DNA of 64,000 bases from Chlorogloeopsis fritschii PCC 6912 (GTDB lineage: Bacteria; Cyanobacteriota; Cyanobacteriia; Cyanobacteriales; Nostocaceae), in assembly GCF_000317285.1 (NCBI RefSeq), contig NZ_AJLN01000045.1:62001-126000 (forward strand), in the 5' to 3' direction. The notes under the pieces are model-generated. The model searched no databases, was not told the DNA's origin, and saw only the letters and a list, made by a program, of their open reading frames with translations. The position numbers and the translations under genes were made by a program. This document shows positions 1 through 8,672 of this stretch, piece by piece. Every line of letters starts with the position of its first letter. The stretch's first letter is position 1.

Positions 1-825
1 GCACCCCCTTCTCAAATCATCCCTTGGTGTCAGATGATTAATCCTCGGTATGGCAACAATGGTATTCAACATTATGGTTTGGCAATTAAACTAGATAACG
101 CTCATGCTGTGGGCTTTCAGCCAGATGACAATTGGCAGCAGGTAGAGCATGAATTTAGCTCTGGATTAGAAACGGTATATATCACTACTACCCCCCGCAT
201 AGTTATCGTCAGGCGAGGGCCTTTGTCTGTCAAAGATAGGGAAACTGGTATTAAGCTCGGTACCCTTAGAGATAATTACGATGCTTTTTTAGCAGATAAA
301 CTTAAATTTAAAACTTTTACACGCTACTTAATTTTTCTGGTCGCAGAAAATAAAAAGTTTTTACATGAATTGCCTTTGCAATTAACCCTAAACGGTGCAG
401 CAGGAGCAAGTTTTAGCAAAGCCTATTGTGAATATCAACAAGGTAGAGTTGCAGGTGGATTCGTCGCCGAACTAGAAAGGGCATATGCCGGGTATCGCAA
501 GCAACCTTTAACGCCAAAAGGGCAGCTATTTCATGCTCACGGAATTTTTTGTCCTATGATTGATTGCGAAGAAAGAGGCATTGAGCCAAACACGGTTCTA
601 GTTGCTTCAACTGTGGATTATAAACATCCTACTATTGGGACGTTAACACAATATTTGATTGCTTCTGATTCTCCAGAGTCAGAAATCATTATCAAGACTT
701 TTGAAGAACACAAAGAGTTTGGTAGGGAAACTGTGAAAGCGGAAACAGCAAAGATGGTGCCTGTAGGGGTTTCTAGCTCCTACATTTACCCAGATGAAGA
801 TGATTTTGGTTATCCGCCTTACTAG
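1..825 (+). CDS. Conserved cyanobacterial protein, 5'-truncated by the window edge
   Basis: The reading frame is open from the first base, so the gene probably begins upstream. The first internal Met is at position 34. At least 275 residues are visible. No catalytic motif is recognised. From memory it resembles a cyanobacterial family annotated as DUF5895, but this is unverified. The C-terminus is acidic and Tyr/Pro-rich (a DEDDFGYPPY tail), a style seen in single-strand-DNA-binding or phage-like proteins. That comparison is only a hint. No function is assigned. Confidence 0.6.
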   Translation, partial: APPSQIIPWCQMINPRYGNNGIQHYGLAIKLDNAHAVGFQPDDNWQQVEHEFSSGLETVYITTTPRIVIVRRGPLSVKDRETGIKLGTLRDNYDAFLADKLKFKTFTRYLIFLVAENKKFLHELPLQLTLNGAAGASFSKAYCEYQQGRVAGGFVAELERAYAGYRKQPLTPKGQLFHAHGIFCPMIDCEERGIEPNTVLVASTVDYKHPTIGTLTQYLIASDSPESEIIIKTFEEHKEFGRETVKAETAKMVPVGVSSSYIYPDEDDFGYPPY

Positions 826-880
826 GCTATTAGCTGTTGAAATTCATCTATGTTACGTTTGATTAATACTCCGCCTTTGC

Positions 881-899
881 AGTACATATGTACTATAAT
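881..899 (+). promoter_or_regulatory. 14-bp palindrome abutting a -10-like box
   Basis: AGTACATATGTACT is a perfect palindrome at 881-894. TATAAT follows at 894-899, about 50 bp upstream of the VOC-family gene. No good -35 box is seen at 17 bp. The layout would suit a promoter with an overlapping operator, but this is inference. Confidence 0.35.
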
Positions 900-946
900 T
901 TTGTGGTTGAGAGAAACTTACTTGCATATCTGCAAGGAGAAAGGCA

Positions 947-1393
947 ATGACAGAGTTTCGTACAATCACTCCACATTTGACAGTTAGTGAGGCCAGGGCG
1001 GCAATAGAGTTTTACAAAGCAGCTTTTGGTGCGATTGAGAAATACATTCTGCCCTCTCCAAAAGATAACAAAATTATGTATGCCGAGTTGGAAATTGGCA
1101 ACTCAGTAATTTATTTAAATGATGAATTTCCAGATTTTGGTTCCCAGTCGCCGATAACTTTAAATGGTTCGCCCGTCACAATGCACTTGCAAGTTGATGA
1201 TGCAGATGCTTGGTTTGCTCGTGCGGTGAATGCGGGAGCTACGGTGACAATGCCTTTAGAGGATATGTTTTGGGGCGATCGCTATGGCAAGCTAGTCGAT
1301 CCCTTTGGTCATCATTGGTCGATTGCCAGTCAAATTGAAGAGGTACCACCAGAAGAAATCATGCAACGGGCAACAGCCCAACTGTCTAGTTGA
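947..1393 (+). CDS. VOC-fold (glyoxalase/bleomycin-resistance, PhnB-like) protein
   Basis: 148 residues, the usual length for PhnB-like VOC proteins. The N-terminus (TITPHLTVSEARAAIEFYKAAFGA) and the second half (VDDADAWFARAVNAGATVTMPLEDMFWGDRYGKLVDPFGHHW, described here in two parts) carry the paired beta-alpha-beta-beta-beta hallmarks and the DPFGHHW signature of this group. A clear Shine-Dalgarno (AAGGAG, 934-939) lies 7 bp before the ATG. It is a single gene between rplU and the first CDS. Members bind a metal or small ligand. The substrate cannot be predicted. Confidence 0.85.
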   Translation: MTEFRTITPHLTVSEARAAIEFYKAAFGAIEKYILPSPKDNKIMYAELEIGNSVIYLNDEFPDFGSQSPITLNGSPVTMHLQVDDADAWFARAVNAGATVTMPLEDMFWGDRYGKLVDPFGHHWSIASQIEEVPPEEIMQRATAQLSS

Positions 1394-1410
1394 TGCCTGA
1401 GGATTGTAGT

Positions 1411-1439
1411 TTGACGCTAGTTGAATAATAAAGTAAAAT
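1411..1439 (+). promoter_or_regulatory. Sigma-70-type promoter for rplU-rpmA
   Basis: TTGACG (1411-1416), an exact 17-bp spacer, then TAAAAT (1434-1439). This is a near-consensus housekeeping promoter about 275 bp ahead of rplU. The long leader between them contains hairpin repeats. Confidence 0.55.
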
Positions 1440-1539
1440 GGCAGATTGTCTGTCTAATTCCTGCTCGGATCAGGTAAATTCATATTTTGCATTTACGTTC
1501 TTGTCCACCAAGAAATAAATTTCTGGGCTGCAAGGCAAA

Positions 1540-1618
1540 AGTCTGCTTAAGCAGACTAGGCAAAATTTCAGTCCGTTTTAATGAACTTGGGCTATTAGCC
1601 TGGAACTGAAGTTCCAGG
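1540..1618 (+). repeat. Two-hairpin interspersed repeat in the rplU leader
   Basis: AGTCTGCTTAAGCAGACT (1540-1557) is a perfect palindrome. CCTGGAACTGAAGTTCCAGG (1599-1618) is a second perfect inverted repeat. The two-hairpin layout with a GGCTA-type spacer resembles the elements at 31659-31710 and 39013-39068, with a longer spacer. It may be an mRNA leader structure or a mobile repeat. Confidence 0.5.
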
Positions 1619-1713
1619 CGTTTTAGGGACGAGGTGCAAGATTTGAGTAGACATACTACAAAAGCTGGCAAAAAAAGTCAGCTACCTGTACGGCAACTTT
1701 TAAGGACAATTAC

Positions 1714-2109
1714 ATGACCTACGCAATTATTGAAACTGGCGGCAAACAATTACGAGTTGAAGCAGGCCGCTTTTATGATATTGAACTGCTTCATGCCGAA
1801 TCAGATGAAAAAGTTACCATAGAATCAGTGCTGCTAGTGCAGCATGATGGTGAAACAACCATTGGACAGCCTCTAGTGGCAGGGGCAAAAGTAGAAGGGA
1901 CAGTAATGCGGCATCTTCGGGGTCGCAAAGTCCTGGTGTACAAAATGAAACCGAAAAAGAAAACCCGCAAAAAGCGGGGACATCGGCAAGAAATCACCAG
2001 GTTAATGATTAACTCTATTAGCCTGAATGGTTCTGTACTTGCATCGCAAGAAACAGCAACCACTACTAGTGAGGCAACAGAAGAACCTGCCCAAACAGCT
2101 GCTGAATAA
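1714..2109 (+). CDS. rplU: 50S ribosomal protein L21
   Basis: 131 residues. The bL21 core occupies about residues 1-103: it starts [18 protein letters not shown] and includes the basic [16 protein letters not shown] stretch that binds 23S rRNA. A Thr/Glu-rich tail follows, as in several cyanobacterial L21 proteins. AAGGA lies about 8 bp before the ATG. rpmA follows 158 bp downstream on the same strand, the conserved L21-L27 pairing, so co-transcription is likely. Confidence 0.97.
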   Translation: MTYAIIETGGKQLRVEAGRFYDIELLHAESDEKVTIESVLLVQHDGETTIGQPLVAGAKVEGTVMRHLRGRKVLVYKMKPKKKTRKKRGHRQEITRLMINSISLNGSVLASQETATTTSEATEEPAQTAAE

Positions 2110-2113
2110 TATA

Positions 2114-2185
2114 GTAGGGGCGGGTTTATGTAGAAGATATTTCGCCTATTCACAGGTGCTTTTTTTTAACCCGCCAGTACAGTAG
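2114..2185. repeat. Short interspersed inverted repeat (GTAGGGGCGGGTTT family)
   Basis: GTAGGGGCGGGTTT at 2114-2127 pairs with AACCCGCCAGTACAGTAG at 2168-2185. It belongs to a family with members at 9746-9818, 33109-33175, 56487-56560 and 62867-62938. It sits between rplU and rpmA and could fold in the mRNA as a stem-loop. Confidence 0.6.
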
Positions 2186-2267
2186 TTAGTGGTTTATTTG
2201 CTACTACTAACTACTATCTACTAACCACTAACCACTAACTATTCACATTATCTAAAAAGAGGAAATT

Positions 2268-2543
2268 ATGGCTCATAAGAAAGGAACAGGTAGTACACGC
2301 AACGGTCGTGATTCTAATGCCCAACGATTGGGTGTGAAGCGTTATGGCGGACAGGTTGTGCGCGCGGGCAATATTCTCGTTAGACAACGGGGTACTAAAT
2401 TTCACCCTGGCAACAACGTCGGTATTGGTAGCGATGACACTTTGTTCGCTTTAGTTGATGGTGTAGTAACTTTTGAACGCAAGGGCAAAACCCGTAAAAA
2501 AGTTAGCGTTTATCCAGTTGCTGCTGAAGTTGCTGCTTCTTAA
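2268..2543 (+). CDS. rpmA: 50S ribosomal protein L27
   Basis: 91 residues of standard bL27. [20 protein letters not shown] at the N-terminus lacks the cleavable leader seen in Firmicutes. The [11 protein letters not shown] core and the FHPGNNVG segment are intact. A GAGGAAA ribosome-binding site lies directly upstream. It acts in the large subunit near the peptidyl-transferase centre. It is the second gene of an rplU-rpmA unit. Confidence 0.97.
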   Translation: MAHKKGTGSTRNGRDSNAQRLGVKRYGGQVVRAGNILVRQRGTKFHPGNNVGIGSDDTLFALVDGVVTFERKGKTRKKVSVYPVAAEVAAS

Positions 2544-2593
2544 GTACCAGAATCTTCAGCAGGGTAGGCATTGCTGCTACCCTGCTTGATGAT

Positions 2594-3040
2594 TCAGCCA
2601 TAGATATTGTATTGGAACATTATTCGTTCCACAAAAGCACCCATAGCTAAACCTGCTAGAGAAAAAATACTTGTAATACAAAAAGCTTGTACTTCTCTAA
2701 ATCCTGCTGCTTGGAAATCTATTCTCACCAACATTAAAGCAGCAAGAATCACCAAAATATCAAGAAACAATCGAAAGCGGGCAAAAACAAGAAAGAACAG
2801 GAAAGCCGCTAATACGGTAACACTAAAGGATCTAAGGTTTGATGTAAATAAATTAACAGAATAGTCTGCTATCCTTGCCAAAGGACTGGTTAAGCTTGCC
2901 ACTAAAAATAAGATAGCGATCGCAACCAGCACCCAGATAAAATGTGGAGGATTTGTAGCAGATAACACCCAGCCCAAGGAAATAAAGGTAAGCAGCAGTA
3001 GTATCAGGGAAAGCCAGGGAAGTTTTTTCAAAATAGACAT
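2594..3040 (-). CDS. Small integral membrane protein, conserved hypothetical
   Basis: 148 residues with four hydrophobic segments, at about residues 8-27, 34-52, 70-103 (broad) and 122-140. Lys residues near the N-terminus (MSILKKLPW) suggest an inside N-terminus. No enzymatic motif is visible. It is convergent with rpmA. Function unknown; the call rests on an intact frame and clear membrane segments. Confidence 0.65.
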   Translation of the reverse strand: MSILKKLPWLSLILLLLTFISLGWVLSATNPPHFIWVLVAIAILFLVASLTSPLARIADYSVNLFTSNLRSFSVTVLAAFLFFLVFARFRLFLDILVILAALMLVRIDFQAAGFREVQAFCITSIFSLAGLAMGAFVERIMFQYNIYG

Positions 3041-3295
3041 GAGTTATTTTCCCAGTACTAGGTCAAGCTACGATTCCACAGTTTAATAGTGGCTAAATTA
3101 CCACGCTTTGAGAATTGCTTGTGTTCAACTTTCTCTTAGCATCTATGATAAGTGGTCTTTTTAACTGTGCTAAATACAACTAGGGATTAAGAATTTCATA
3201 GAGAATTTTGGCAAAACAACTTAAATATTTTCTTAAACATTTGTAAACTGTTAGCAGTTATGTAGCCGCGTGTCACGTCTTGTTAAGGAAATATC

Positions 3296-4204
3296 ATGAA
3301 ACAACTTGTTATAGCTGAACGCGTGTGCCTGATTGGTCATATTGTGTCAATGGTGTTTGGACTAGTAGGCATCTTACTGGTCGTTCCTCATCCCGAACTC
3401 ATTATGAGCTTATCCGAGGTAGGACAAACCGCCATGCAATGGAGTATGGCTGGAGGTGGCGTAGTTTATATGATTTTGGGAACCGCAGCTGTTGCTTTAT
3501 ATGCTTATAGAACATTGGGGTTGCGTTTGTGGCTGGCTTTTATGCTGCCCGCAATATTTATTTCTTTAACCAGTGAATTATTAGGAACTAGTACTGGATT
3601 TCCTTTCGGTCATTACACTTACTTAAGTGGCTTGGGCTATAAAATAGCAGGCTTAGTACCATTTACTATTCCCTTGTCGTGGTTCTATTTGGGATGTGCT
3701 TCTTACTTGTTGGCGCGTGCTGGTTTAGAAGTAGATAAAAAACCCAGCTTACTGCGTCATGCAGGTGCTGTGGCTTTGGGTGCTTTGTTGCTAACCTCTT
3801 GGGACTTTGTGCTTGATCCGGCAATGAGCCAAACTGCTTTACCATTTTGGTATTGGCACCAGCCAGGAGCTTTCTTTGGGATGCCTTACCAAAACTTTGT
3901 GGGATGGTTGGGTACTGGTTGTGTGTTTATGACGGTGGCTGCACTGTTGTGGAGAAATACACCAATTCATTTACAGGGATGGCAACTCAATCTACCCTTG
4001 ATTGTTTACTTGAGCAACTTTGCCTTTGCTACTGTCATGAGCTTGGCTGCTGGATTCTCTATCCCCGTGTTACTTGGTTTGCTACTTGGTACAACTCCTG
4101 CGGTGCTGTTGTGGTGGAAAGCTCAAACTACATCTACACCAGCGGCTTTGGAATCGACAACCAAAGAGATGCAAGCAGCTCAGGTAAGAGTTGCTCTCAA
4201 ATAA
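3296..4204 (+). CDS. cruF: Gamma-carotene 1'-hydroxylase, CruF-type
   Basis: 302 residues with about eight transmembrane helices. The sequence matches the CruF/DUF422 carotenoid hydratase family (SELLGTSTGFPFGHYTYLSGLGYKIAG region, and the LTSWDFVLDPAM and GAFFGMPYQNFVGW segments). Family role: hydration at C-1' of gamma-carotene on the way to myxol glycosides (myxoxanthophyll). AAGGAAA lies before the ATG. The next gene is the matching glycosyltransferase cruG, which supports the call. Confidence 0.88.
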   Translation: MKQLVIAERVCLIGHIVSMVFGLVGILLVVPHPELIMSLSEVGQTAMQWSMAGGGVVYMILGTAAVALYAYRTLGLRLWLAFMLPAIFISLTSELLGTSTGFPFGHYTYLSGLGYKIAGLVPFTIPLSWFYLGCASYLLARAGLEVDKKPSLLRHAGAVALGALLLTSWDFVLDPAMSQTALPFWYWHQPGAFFGMPYQNFVGWLGTGCVFMTVAALLWRNTPIHLQGWQLNLPLIVYLSNFAFATVMSLAAGFSIPVLLGLLLGTTPAVLLWWKAQTTSTPAALESTTKEMQAAQVRVALK

Positions 4205-4219
4205 ACCAAATTACCTATT

Positions 4220-4260
4220 AGACGCGATCAAGATTTAATTAATCGCGTCTTTAAATATTT
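4220..4260 (+). terminator. Rho-independent terminator after cruF
   Basis: AGACGCGAT (4220-4228) and ATCGCGTCT (4242-4250) form a perfect 9-bp stem followed by TTTAAATATTT. It suggests that cruF and cruG are not a simple single transcript, or that readthrough is partial. Confidence 0.6.
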
Positions 4261-4350
4261 AGCATCTTCCATCATTGAGGCAAGTTCATACAACTGCAAT
4301 TGCCCAGATAGACAGCAGTTTTAGTTATACATCCTTCAGCATTTTTACAA

Positions 4351-5565
4351 GTGATCGGTTGGTTAACAATAGTAAGCGCCTTTTCGCTTTTTTTATTACT
4401 CATACAAGTCCCAGCAACGGCCATTTTACTGTCGCGCCTCTTTAAAGGGCCTTTGCGCCATCCTCCCATTACACCCCAACACCCAACACCAGAACTTTTG
4501 GGTAGTGTGAGTGTAGTTGTTCCTACTTTGAACGAAGCTCTTCGGATTAATCCCCTCTTAACTGGTTTAAGTCAGCAAAGCTATGAAGTTCGGGAAATTA
4601 TTGTTGTAGACAGCAACTCTCAAGACGGTACCCCTGACTTGGTAAAAGCCGCACAAAAACAAGATCCCCGCTTTCGCTTAATAACCGACGATCCCTTGCC
4701 AGCTAATTGGGTAGGGCGTCCTTGGGCATTACATAACGGCTTTTTGTACAGTTCAGAGGCAAGTGAATGGTTTTTGGGTATGGATGCCGATACCCAGCCA
4801 TCACCTGGCTTAGTTGCAGGTTTAGTAAAGACAGCAGTAGCTGAAGGATATGACCTTATTTCTCTTTCGCCCCAGTTTATTCTCAAGTATCCAGGAGAGT
4901 GTTGGTTACAACCTGCGTTGTTAATGACGCTACTTTATCGTTTTGATCCTGCTGGTATTAATACTGAGCAAGCAGAGCGGGTGATGGCTAACGGACAGTG
5001 CTTTTTATGCCGTCGTTCTGTTCTAGTTAATGTCAATGGTTATACCAGCGCTAAAAGTTCTTTTTGCGATGATGTTACCTTGGCACGCCACATAGCCGCT
5101 TCTGGTTTTAAAGTGGGTTTTTTAAATGGGGCAAAAGTTTTGAAGGTGCGAATGTATGAAGGTGCTAAAGAGACTTGGACAGAGTGGGGACGAAGCCTTG
5201 ACTTGAAAGATGCTTCCTCCCGTTCCCTATTATGGGGAGATTTGTGGCTACTCTCGGCAGTTCAAGGTTTACCCTTACCCATTGTACTTAGTTTTTTCTG
5301 CTTTTCTCTTACTCTTTGGCGCTCCCAAGGCACTGCCCCTACTCTCCTCCTCTCTCCCCTTTTGTTATTACTAGGGCTGAATTTATTTCTGCTGGTAATT
5401 CGCTTTGCAATGCTTTTTGCGATCGCACCCAGCTACGATCGCACACTCGCCAAAGGCGGTTGGCTATTTTGGCTTTCTCCTTTGGCAGATCCGCTAGCAG
5501 TGCTGCGTATCTTTTTGTCTGCGTTTCGCACACCCCGGAAATGGCGAGGAAGAGAGTATAGCTGA
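4351..5565 (+). CDS. cruG: Carotenoid 2'-O-glycosyltransferase, CruG-type (GT2)
   Basis: 404 residues, GTG start. There is an N-terminal transmembrane helix (about residues 5-30). The GT2 fold follows: VVVPTLNEALRI, then VDSNSQDGTPDL, the DxD region LGMDADTQPSPG, and an acceptor-side segment FCDDVTLARHI. Two C-terminal helices are at about residues 305-360. CruG glycosylates the 2'-hydroxyl of myxol in the membrane. Directly behind cruF, as in other cyanobacteria. Confidence 0.87.
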   Translation: MIGWLTIVSAFSLFLLLIQVPATAILLSRLFKGPLRHPPITPQHPTPELLGSVSVVVPTLNEALRINPLLTGLSQQSYEVREIIVVDSNSQDGTPDLVKAAQKQDPRFRLITDDPLPANWVGRPWALHNGFLYSSEASEWFLGMDADTQPSPGLVAGLVKTAVAEGYDLISLSPQFILKYPGECWLQPALLMTLLYRFDPAGINTEQAERVMANGQCFLCRRSVLVNVNGYTSAKSSFCDDVTLARHIAASGFKVGFLNGAKVLKVRMYEGAKETWTEWGRSLDLKDASSRSLLWGDLWLLSAVQGLPLPIVLSFFCFSLTLWRSQGTAPTLLLSPLLLLLGLNLFLLVIRFAMLFAIAPSYDRTLAKGGWLFWLSPLADPLAVLRIFLSAFRTPRKWRGREYS

Positions 5566-5697
5566 GGGGACAGGGGATAGGTGATAGGTGATAGGGAATA
5601 GGGGGACAAGGAGAAGAATTTTCCCACTCCCCCACTCCTCCACTGCTCCACTCTTCTTCTGCCCCACTCTTCCTCTCTTTTACTCATCTCCTTCATT
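5563..5697. repeat. Purine tract followed by pyrimidine tract (imperfect inverted repeat)
   Basis: A G/A-rich stretch (about 5563-5616, with repeated GATAGG units) is followed by AATTTT and then a C/T-rich stretch (about 5620-5690). It lies between the convergent genes cruG and rnhA. Similar architecture occurs at 61055-61215. It could form a long imperfect hairpin or a triplex. Confidence 0.5.
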
Positions 5698-6594
5698 AAT
5701 GCGATCGCCGCGTTCTAGTTCCCAAAGAATTTGATTGCCTTCTCGGCGTACCCGCGAGACAATCCAGTTACGCCAGCGCCATTGATCGCCACGACTGGTA
5801 ACAGCGCTAGCGTGAACATCCATTAGATCTGCTAATTCAGAACTGGTAATTAGGTAACCTTTTTCGGCAATTTCGTCGGCAATTCGCAGAGTTTCAACTA
5901 AATTACGGAGTTGAATTACCCTCATTTCACGTGGTAATTCCTCGTTGTTAAGGGCAGCTGAGGTATGAGAAGTTTCAATCATGTTTGTATCGGGTGCAAG
6001 AGAACTGATATCTTGTGTATTTTGGTTCATTATCATTAATTCGTCACTAGAATCAGATAAACTTGCTACCGCAACTTCTTTTTTTTGTATCTGTGAAAGT
6101 GCGTCAGAGGAAGTAGTTTCGGTAATTTGTTTGAGTAATGGAGTTTTACCACAAGCAAAGGCACGAGCGATCGCATCGCAGCGTTCGTTACCTTCATTAC
6201 CTGCATGTCCCCGGACGTGTTGCCATTTTACTTGGCGAGTGTTGAGTTGATCGAGAATTTCTAGTAAATCTTGATTGAGAACCGGCTTCCCGTCTGCCTT
6301 TTTCCAGCCTTTTCTTTTCCAGGTTTTTACCCATTTAGTAACGCAATTAATCAGATACTCGCTGTCAGTGTAGAGGGTAATTGGTTGGCTTTGTCCCGAT
6401 GCTTTGAGAAATTCTAAAGCCGCGATCGCAGCTTGCATTTCCATTCTGTTATTGGTGGTTTGCTTGGCTGCATCGCCTATTTCATGAATAGAGCCATCAC
6501 CGAAGTAGACAACAATACCCCAACCGCCTGGCCCTGGATTGCCGGTGCAAGCGCCATCAGTATATATACTTTCGATAGTGGGAACAGAAGACAT
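5680..6594 (-). CDS. rnhA: Ribonuclease HI with C-terminal extension
   Basis: Residues 1-150 are a complete RNase HI. YTDGACTGNPGPGGWG carries the first Asp, NRMEMQAAIAALE the Glu, YTDSEYLIN the second Asp and HAGNEGNERCDAIA the last His/Asp pair. It degrades RNA in RNA-DNA hybrids. A further ~150 residues contain a low-complexity linker and a C-terminal region (LRNLVETLRIADEIAEKGYL through RRGNQILWELE) that looks like a helical or winged-helix module, giving about double the E. coli enzyme's length. The start is taken at MSSVPTIES. An upstream ATG would add nine residues (to 6621). Confidence 0.92.
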   Translation of the reverse strand: MSSVPTIESIYTDGACTGNPGPGGWGIVVYFGDGSIHEIGDAAKQTTNNRMEMQAAIAALEFLKASGQSQPITLYTDSEYLINCVTKWVKTWKRKGWKKADGKPVLNQDLLEILDQLNTRQVKWQHVRGHAGNEGNERCDAIARAFACGKTPLLKQITETTSSDALSQIQKKEVAVASLSDSSDELMIMNQNTQDISSLAPDTNMIETSHTSAALNNEELPREMRVIQLRNLVETLRIADEIAEKGYLITSSELADLMDVHASAVTSRGDQWRWRNWIVSRVRREGNQILWELERGDRINEGDE

Positions 6595-6891
6595 AATTGA
6601 CTGATTTAATCGCAAAAGCACAATTTATGCCAATTAAAAGTAAATTAGCAACAAAATATACGAAAGATAACTAAGGTTAGCACAATTGCAATAGTACTTA
6701 TATCTAAATTTACAACAAAGGTAGATCAGGGTAGAACAAGCAAGCACCTATTACAATTTGCCTTCTCTAAGTCAGTACGCAAGAATAAAAGCAAATTACG
6801 TTAAGGAATGTAAAGTGATTGGAATTATTACTAATAACTAATGACCAATGACTAATGACGACCTTTACTAGTTAACTTTATTTGTACAAAT

Positions 6892-7335
6892 CTACTTACA
6901 ATAGTCAATTACCTGTTCGATAAATCTTTGCCAAATTTCATTGGGAGTCCAAATTTGATGTAAATCTTTCTTCGCCTCTTCATCATTTATCCCTTCATGC
7001 AAGTGACGATAAAGATACATAAAAGCAGAAACTCTCTTGTTAGCAGCACAGTGAACAAACACTCTTTTATCAGCATTCGTTTCCATAACTCTAAAAAAGT
7101 CTTTCACATTCTCAAGGTTAGGTTTATCCCAAACTACAGGGATATGAACATATTCCATGCCTTGAGATTCTACAATTTGTTTCTCATCAGGAACAGCATT
7201 AGGAGATTCTGGAAGTGCTAAATTCACAACTAATTGATATCCTGCTTCTTTGATGAGTGCAAATTCTTCTTTAGTTGGTTGTCCTGAGGTAGCAATCAAT
7301 TCAGATATTTGCAAAAAGTTATAGATATTGTCCAT
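6892..7335 (-). CDS. Protein-tyrosine-phosphatase-like protein
   Basis: About 147 residues, starting at MDNIYNFLQIS; an upstream ATG adds five residues. The pattern ISELIATSGQPTKEEFALIKEAGYQLVVNL is typical of the dual-specificity-like phosphatase family related to COG3453. The P-loop region reads VFVHCAANKRVSAF, a Cys-X4-Arg arrangement rather than the canonical Cys-X5-Arg, and lacks the usual Gly. Activity is therefore uncertain. A stand-alone gene between rnhA and the LysR gene. Confidence 0.75.
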   Translation of the reverse strand: MDNIYNFLQISELIATSGQPTKEEFALIKEAGYQLVVNLALPESPNAVPDEKQIVESQGMEYVHIPVVWDKPNLENVKDFFRVMETNADKRVFVHCAANKRVSAFMYLYRHLHEGINDEEAKKDLHQIWTPNEIWQRFIEQVIDYCK

Positions 7336-7615
7336 ACAGTTATGGGGCATTTTTTTGTAGGAGCGAGTAATTATTTTTCTACAACAAAGTCTAGATTGTT
7401 AACACAATTAATACTGTCGGGGAGAGCAATAAAACTTACAAGTAGTTGGACATAATTAAATGTCAGATATTTAAGACCAGAAATTAGATAGTAAAAGCTT
7501 TTCACCTTCTGCCATCTGCTATCTAGCTTGAAAAAACGACTAAGTTTTTGCCTAAATTAGGGTACAATATCCCTCAAACACATTACTGACAATTTCTACA
7601 CAAATAAAGATTAAA

Positions 7616-8506
7616 TCAAGCCAGTTGAGCTAAACTTTGAAAATCAAATTTTTTTAACATTTCTACAAATTTGAAAACCGCAGGAACATGGAGAGCATTA
7701 GATAAAATTGCAGCAGCCATAACTCTTTCTAACTGTACTGGCAAATTGTATACTTGCACTCCTGGGGGAATTGGTATAGCTGCTAAACGAGGAAGAATAG
7801 CCGCAGTAAGTCCCTGATTAACCATGCTGACAATAGTGGAGTCTTCCTGAATGTCGCTAGCAGTATTCAAAAAGGGTGCTAATTTTTTTATATGGTCGTG
7901 TAAAGGACGTCCACAGGGTAAACAGGCAAGCATAACTGGTGAATAAATACTTAAATCTTCCCAGGTAATTTGTGAATTCTTAATTTCGGCATTGGGTGGT
8001 AATAAAGCTACATATTCATCTCGTACAATTTCCCATGCTTCAAATTCATCGCTAGTAGGTAGATAAGTAATGCCAATATCGGCACGCCCTTCACGCAAAG
8101 ACTGTTCGACATCTATATAGGAAAGCCGTTCTATGATAGTTACAGCAATTTCTGGAAATTGATGGTTAAATTTAGCGATCGCTGTTGGTAGTAAATGGGT
8201 AGCAACGCTGCGAAAAGAAGCAATTCGCACAAATCCGCCATGTAAACCTCTATGCAGATTTGCTTGTTGCTGGATCATCTCCAGATTTTGCATAGCTTGA
8301 CGGGCATAAAATAAAATCCGTTCTCCTGCTGGTGTTAATATTGCGCCATAACGGCCTCTAGCGAATAAAGGTACGCCTAATTCTTCTTCCAAGGTAGCAA
8401 TAGCATGACTTATCGCTGGTTGGGAAAGCTGTAATTCACCAGCCGCCTCACTAAAGTTACCATACTCTGCCACTGCAACTAAGGCTCGAATCTGGGAGAG
8501 TTTCAT
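7616..8506 (-). CDS. LysR-family transcriptional regulator
   Basis: 296 residues. The N-terminal winged helix-turn-helix (MKLSQIRALVAVAEYGNFSEAAGELQLSQPAISHAIATLEEELG) is textbook LysR. The C-terminal effector domain runs from about residue 90. It is divergent from the small gene-GST pair, and LysR proteins often control the divergent neighbour. The intergenic region holds an 11-bp inverted repeat. The effector cannot be inferred. Confidence 0.92.
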   Translation of the reverse strand: MKLSQIRALVAVAEYGNFSEAAGELQLSQPAISHAIATLEEELGVPLFARGRYGAILTPAGERILFYARQAMQNLEMIQQQANLHRGLHGGFVRIASFRSVATHLLPTAIAKFNHQFPEIAVTIIERLSYIDVEQSLREGRADIGITYLPTSDEFEAWEIVRDEYVALLPPNAEIKNSQITWEDLSIYSPVMLACLPCGRPLHDHIKKLAPFLNTASDIQEDSTIVSMVNQGLTAAILPRLAAIPIPPGVQVYNLPVQLERVMAAAILSNALHVPAVFKFVEMLKKFDFQSLAQLA

Positions 8507-8509
8507 GAG

Positions 8510-8597
8510 TATTTTCTATACAGATGCTAACTTAATTTTCCCACCCAAGATTGTATCAATAATTTTTGCTGTCCATAAACCGCATTTATAGAAAATA
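8510..8597. promoter_or_regulatory. Widely spaced 11-bp inverted repeat between divergent genes
   Basis: TATTTTCTATA (8510-8520) and TATAGAAAATA (8587-8597) are perfect inverted repeats separated by 66 bp. They lie between the LysR gene and the divergent small gene. A looping operator is possible. Confidence 0.4.
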
Positions 8598-8672
8598 TAC
8601 AAGCCATGATTTGATTGTTCACTCAGGCATTGTTACAGTTTTGATTGTTGATGAAATTTCCAGCAGAATTCT

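Noticed and set aside
1480-1671. 63-codon minus-strand frame in the rplU leader
   Set aside because: It lies over repeat hairpins, has no ribosome site or recognisable domain, and is antisense to the leader.
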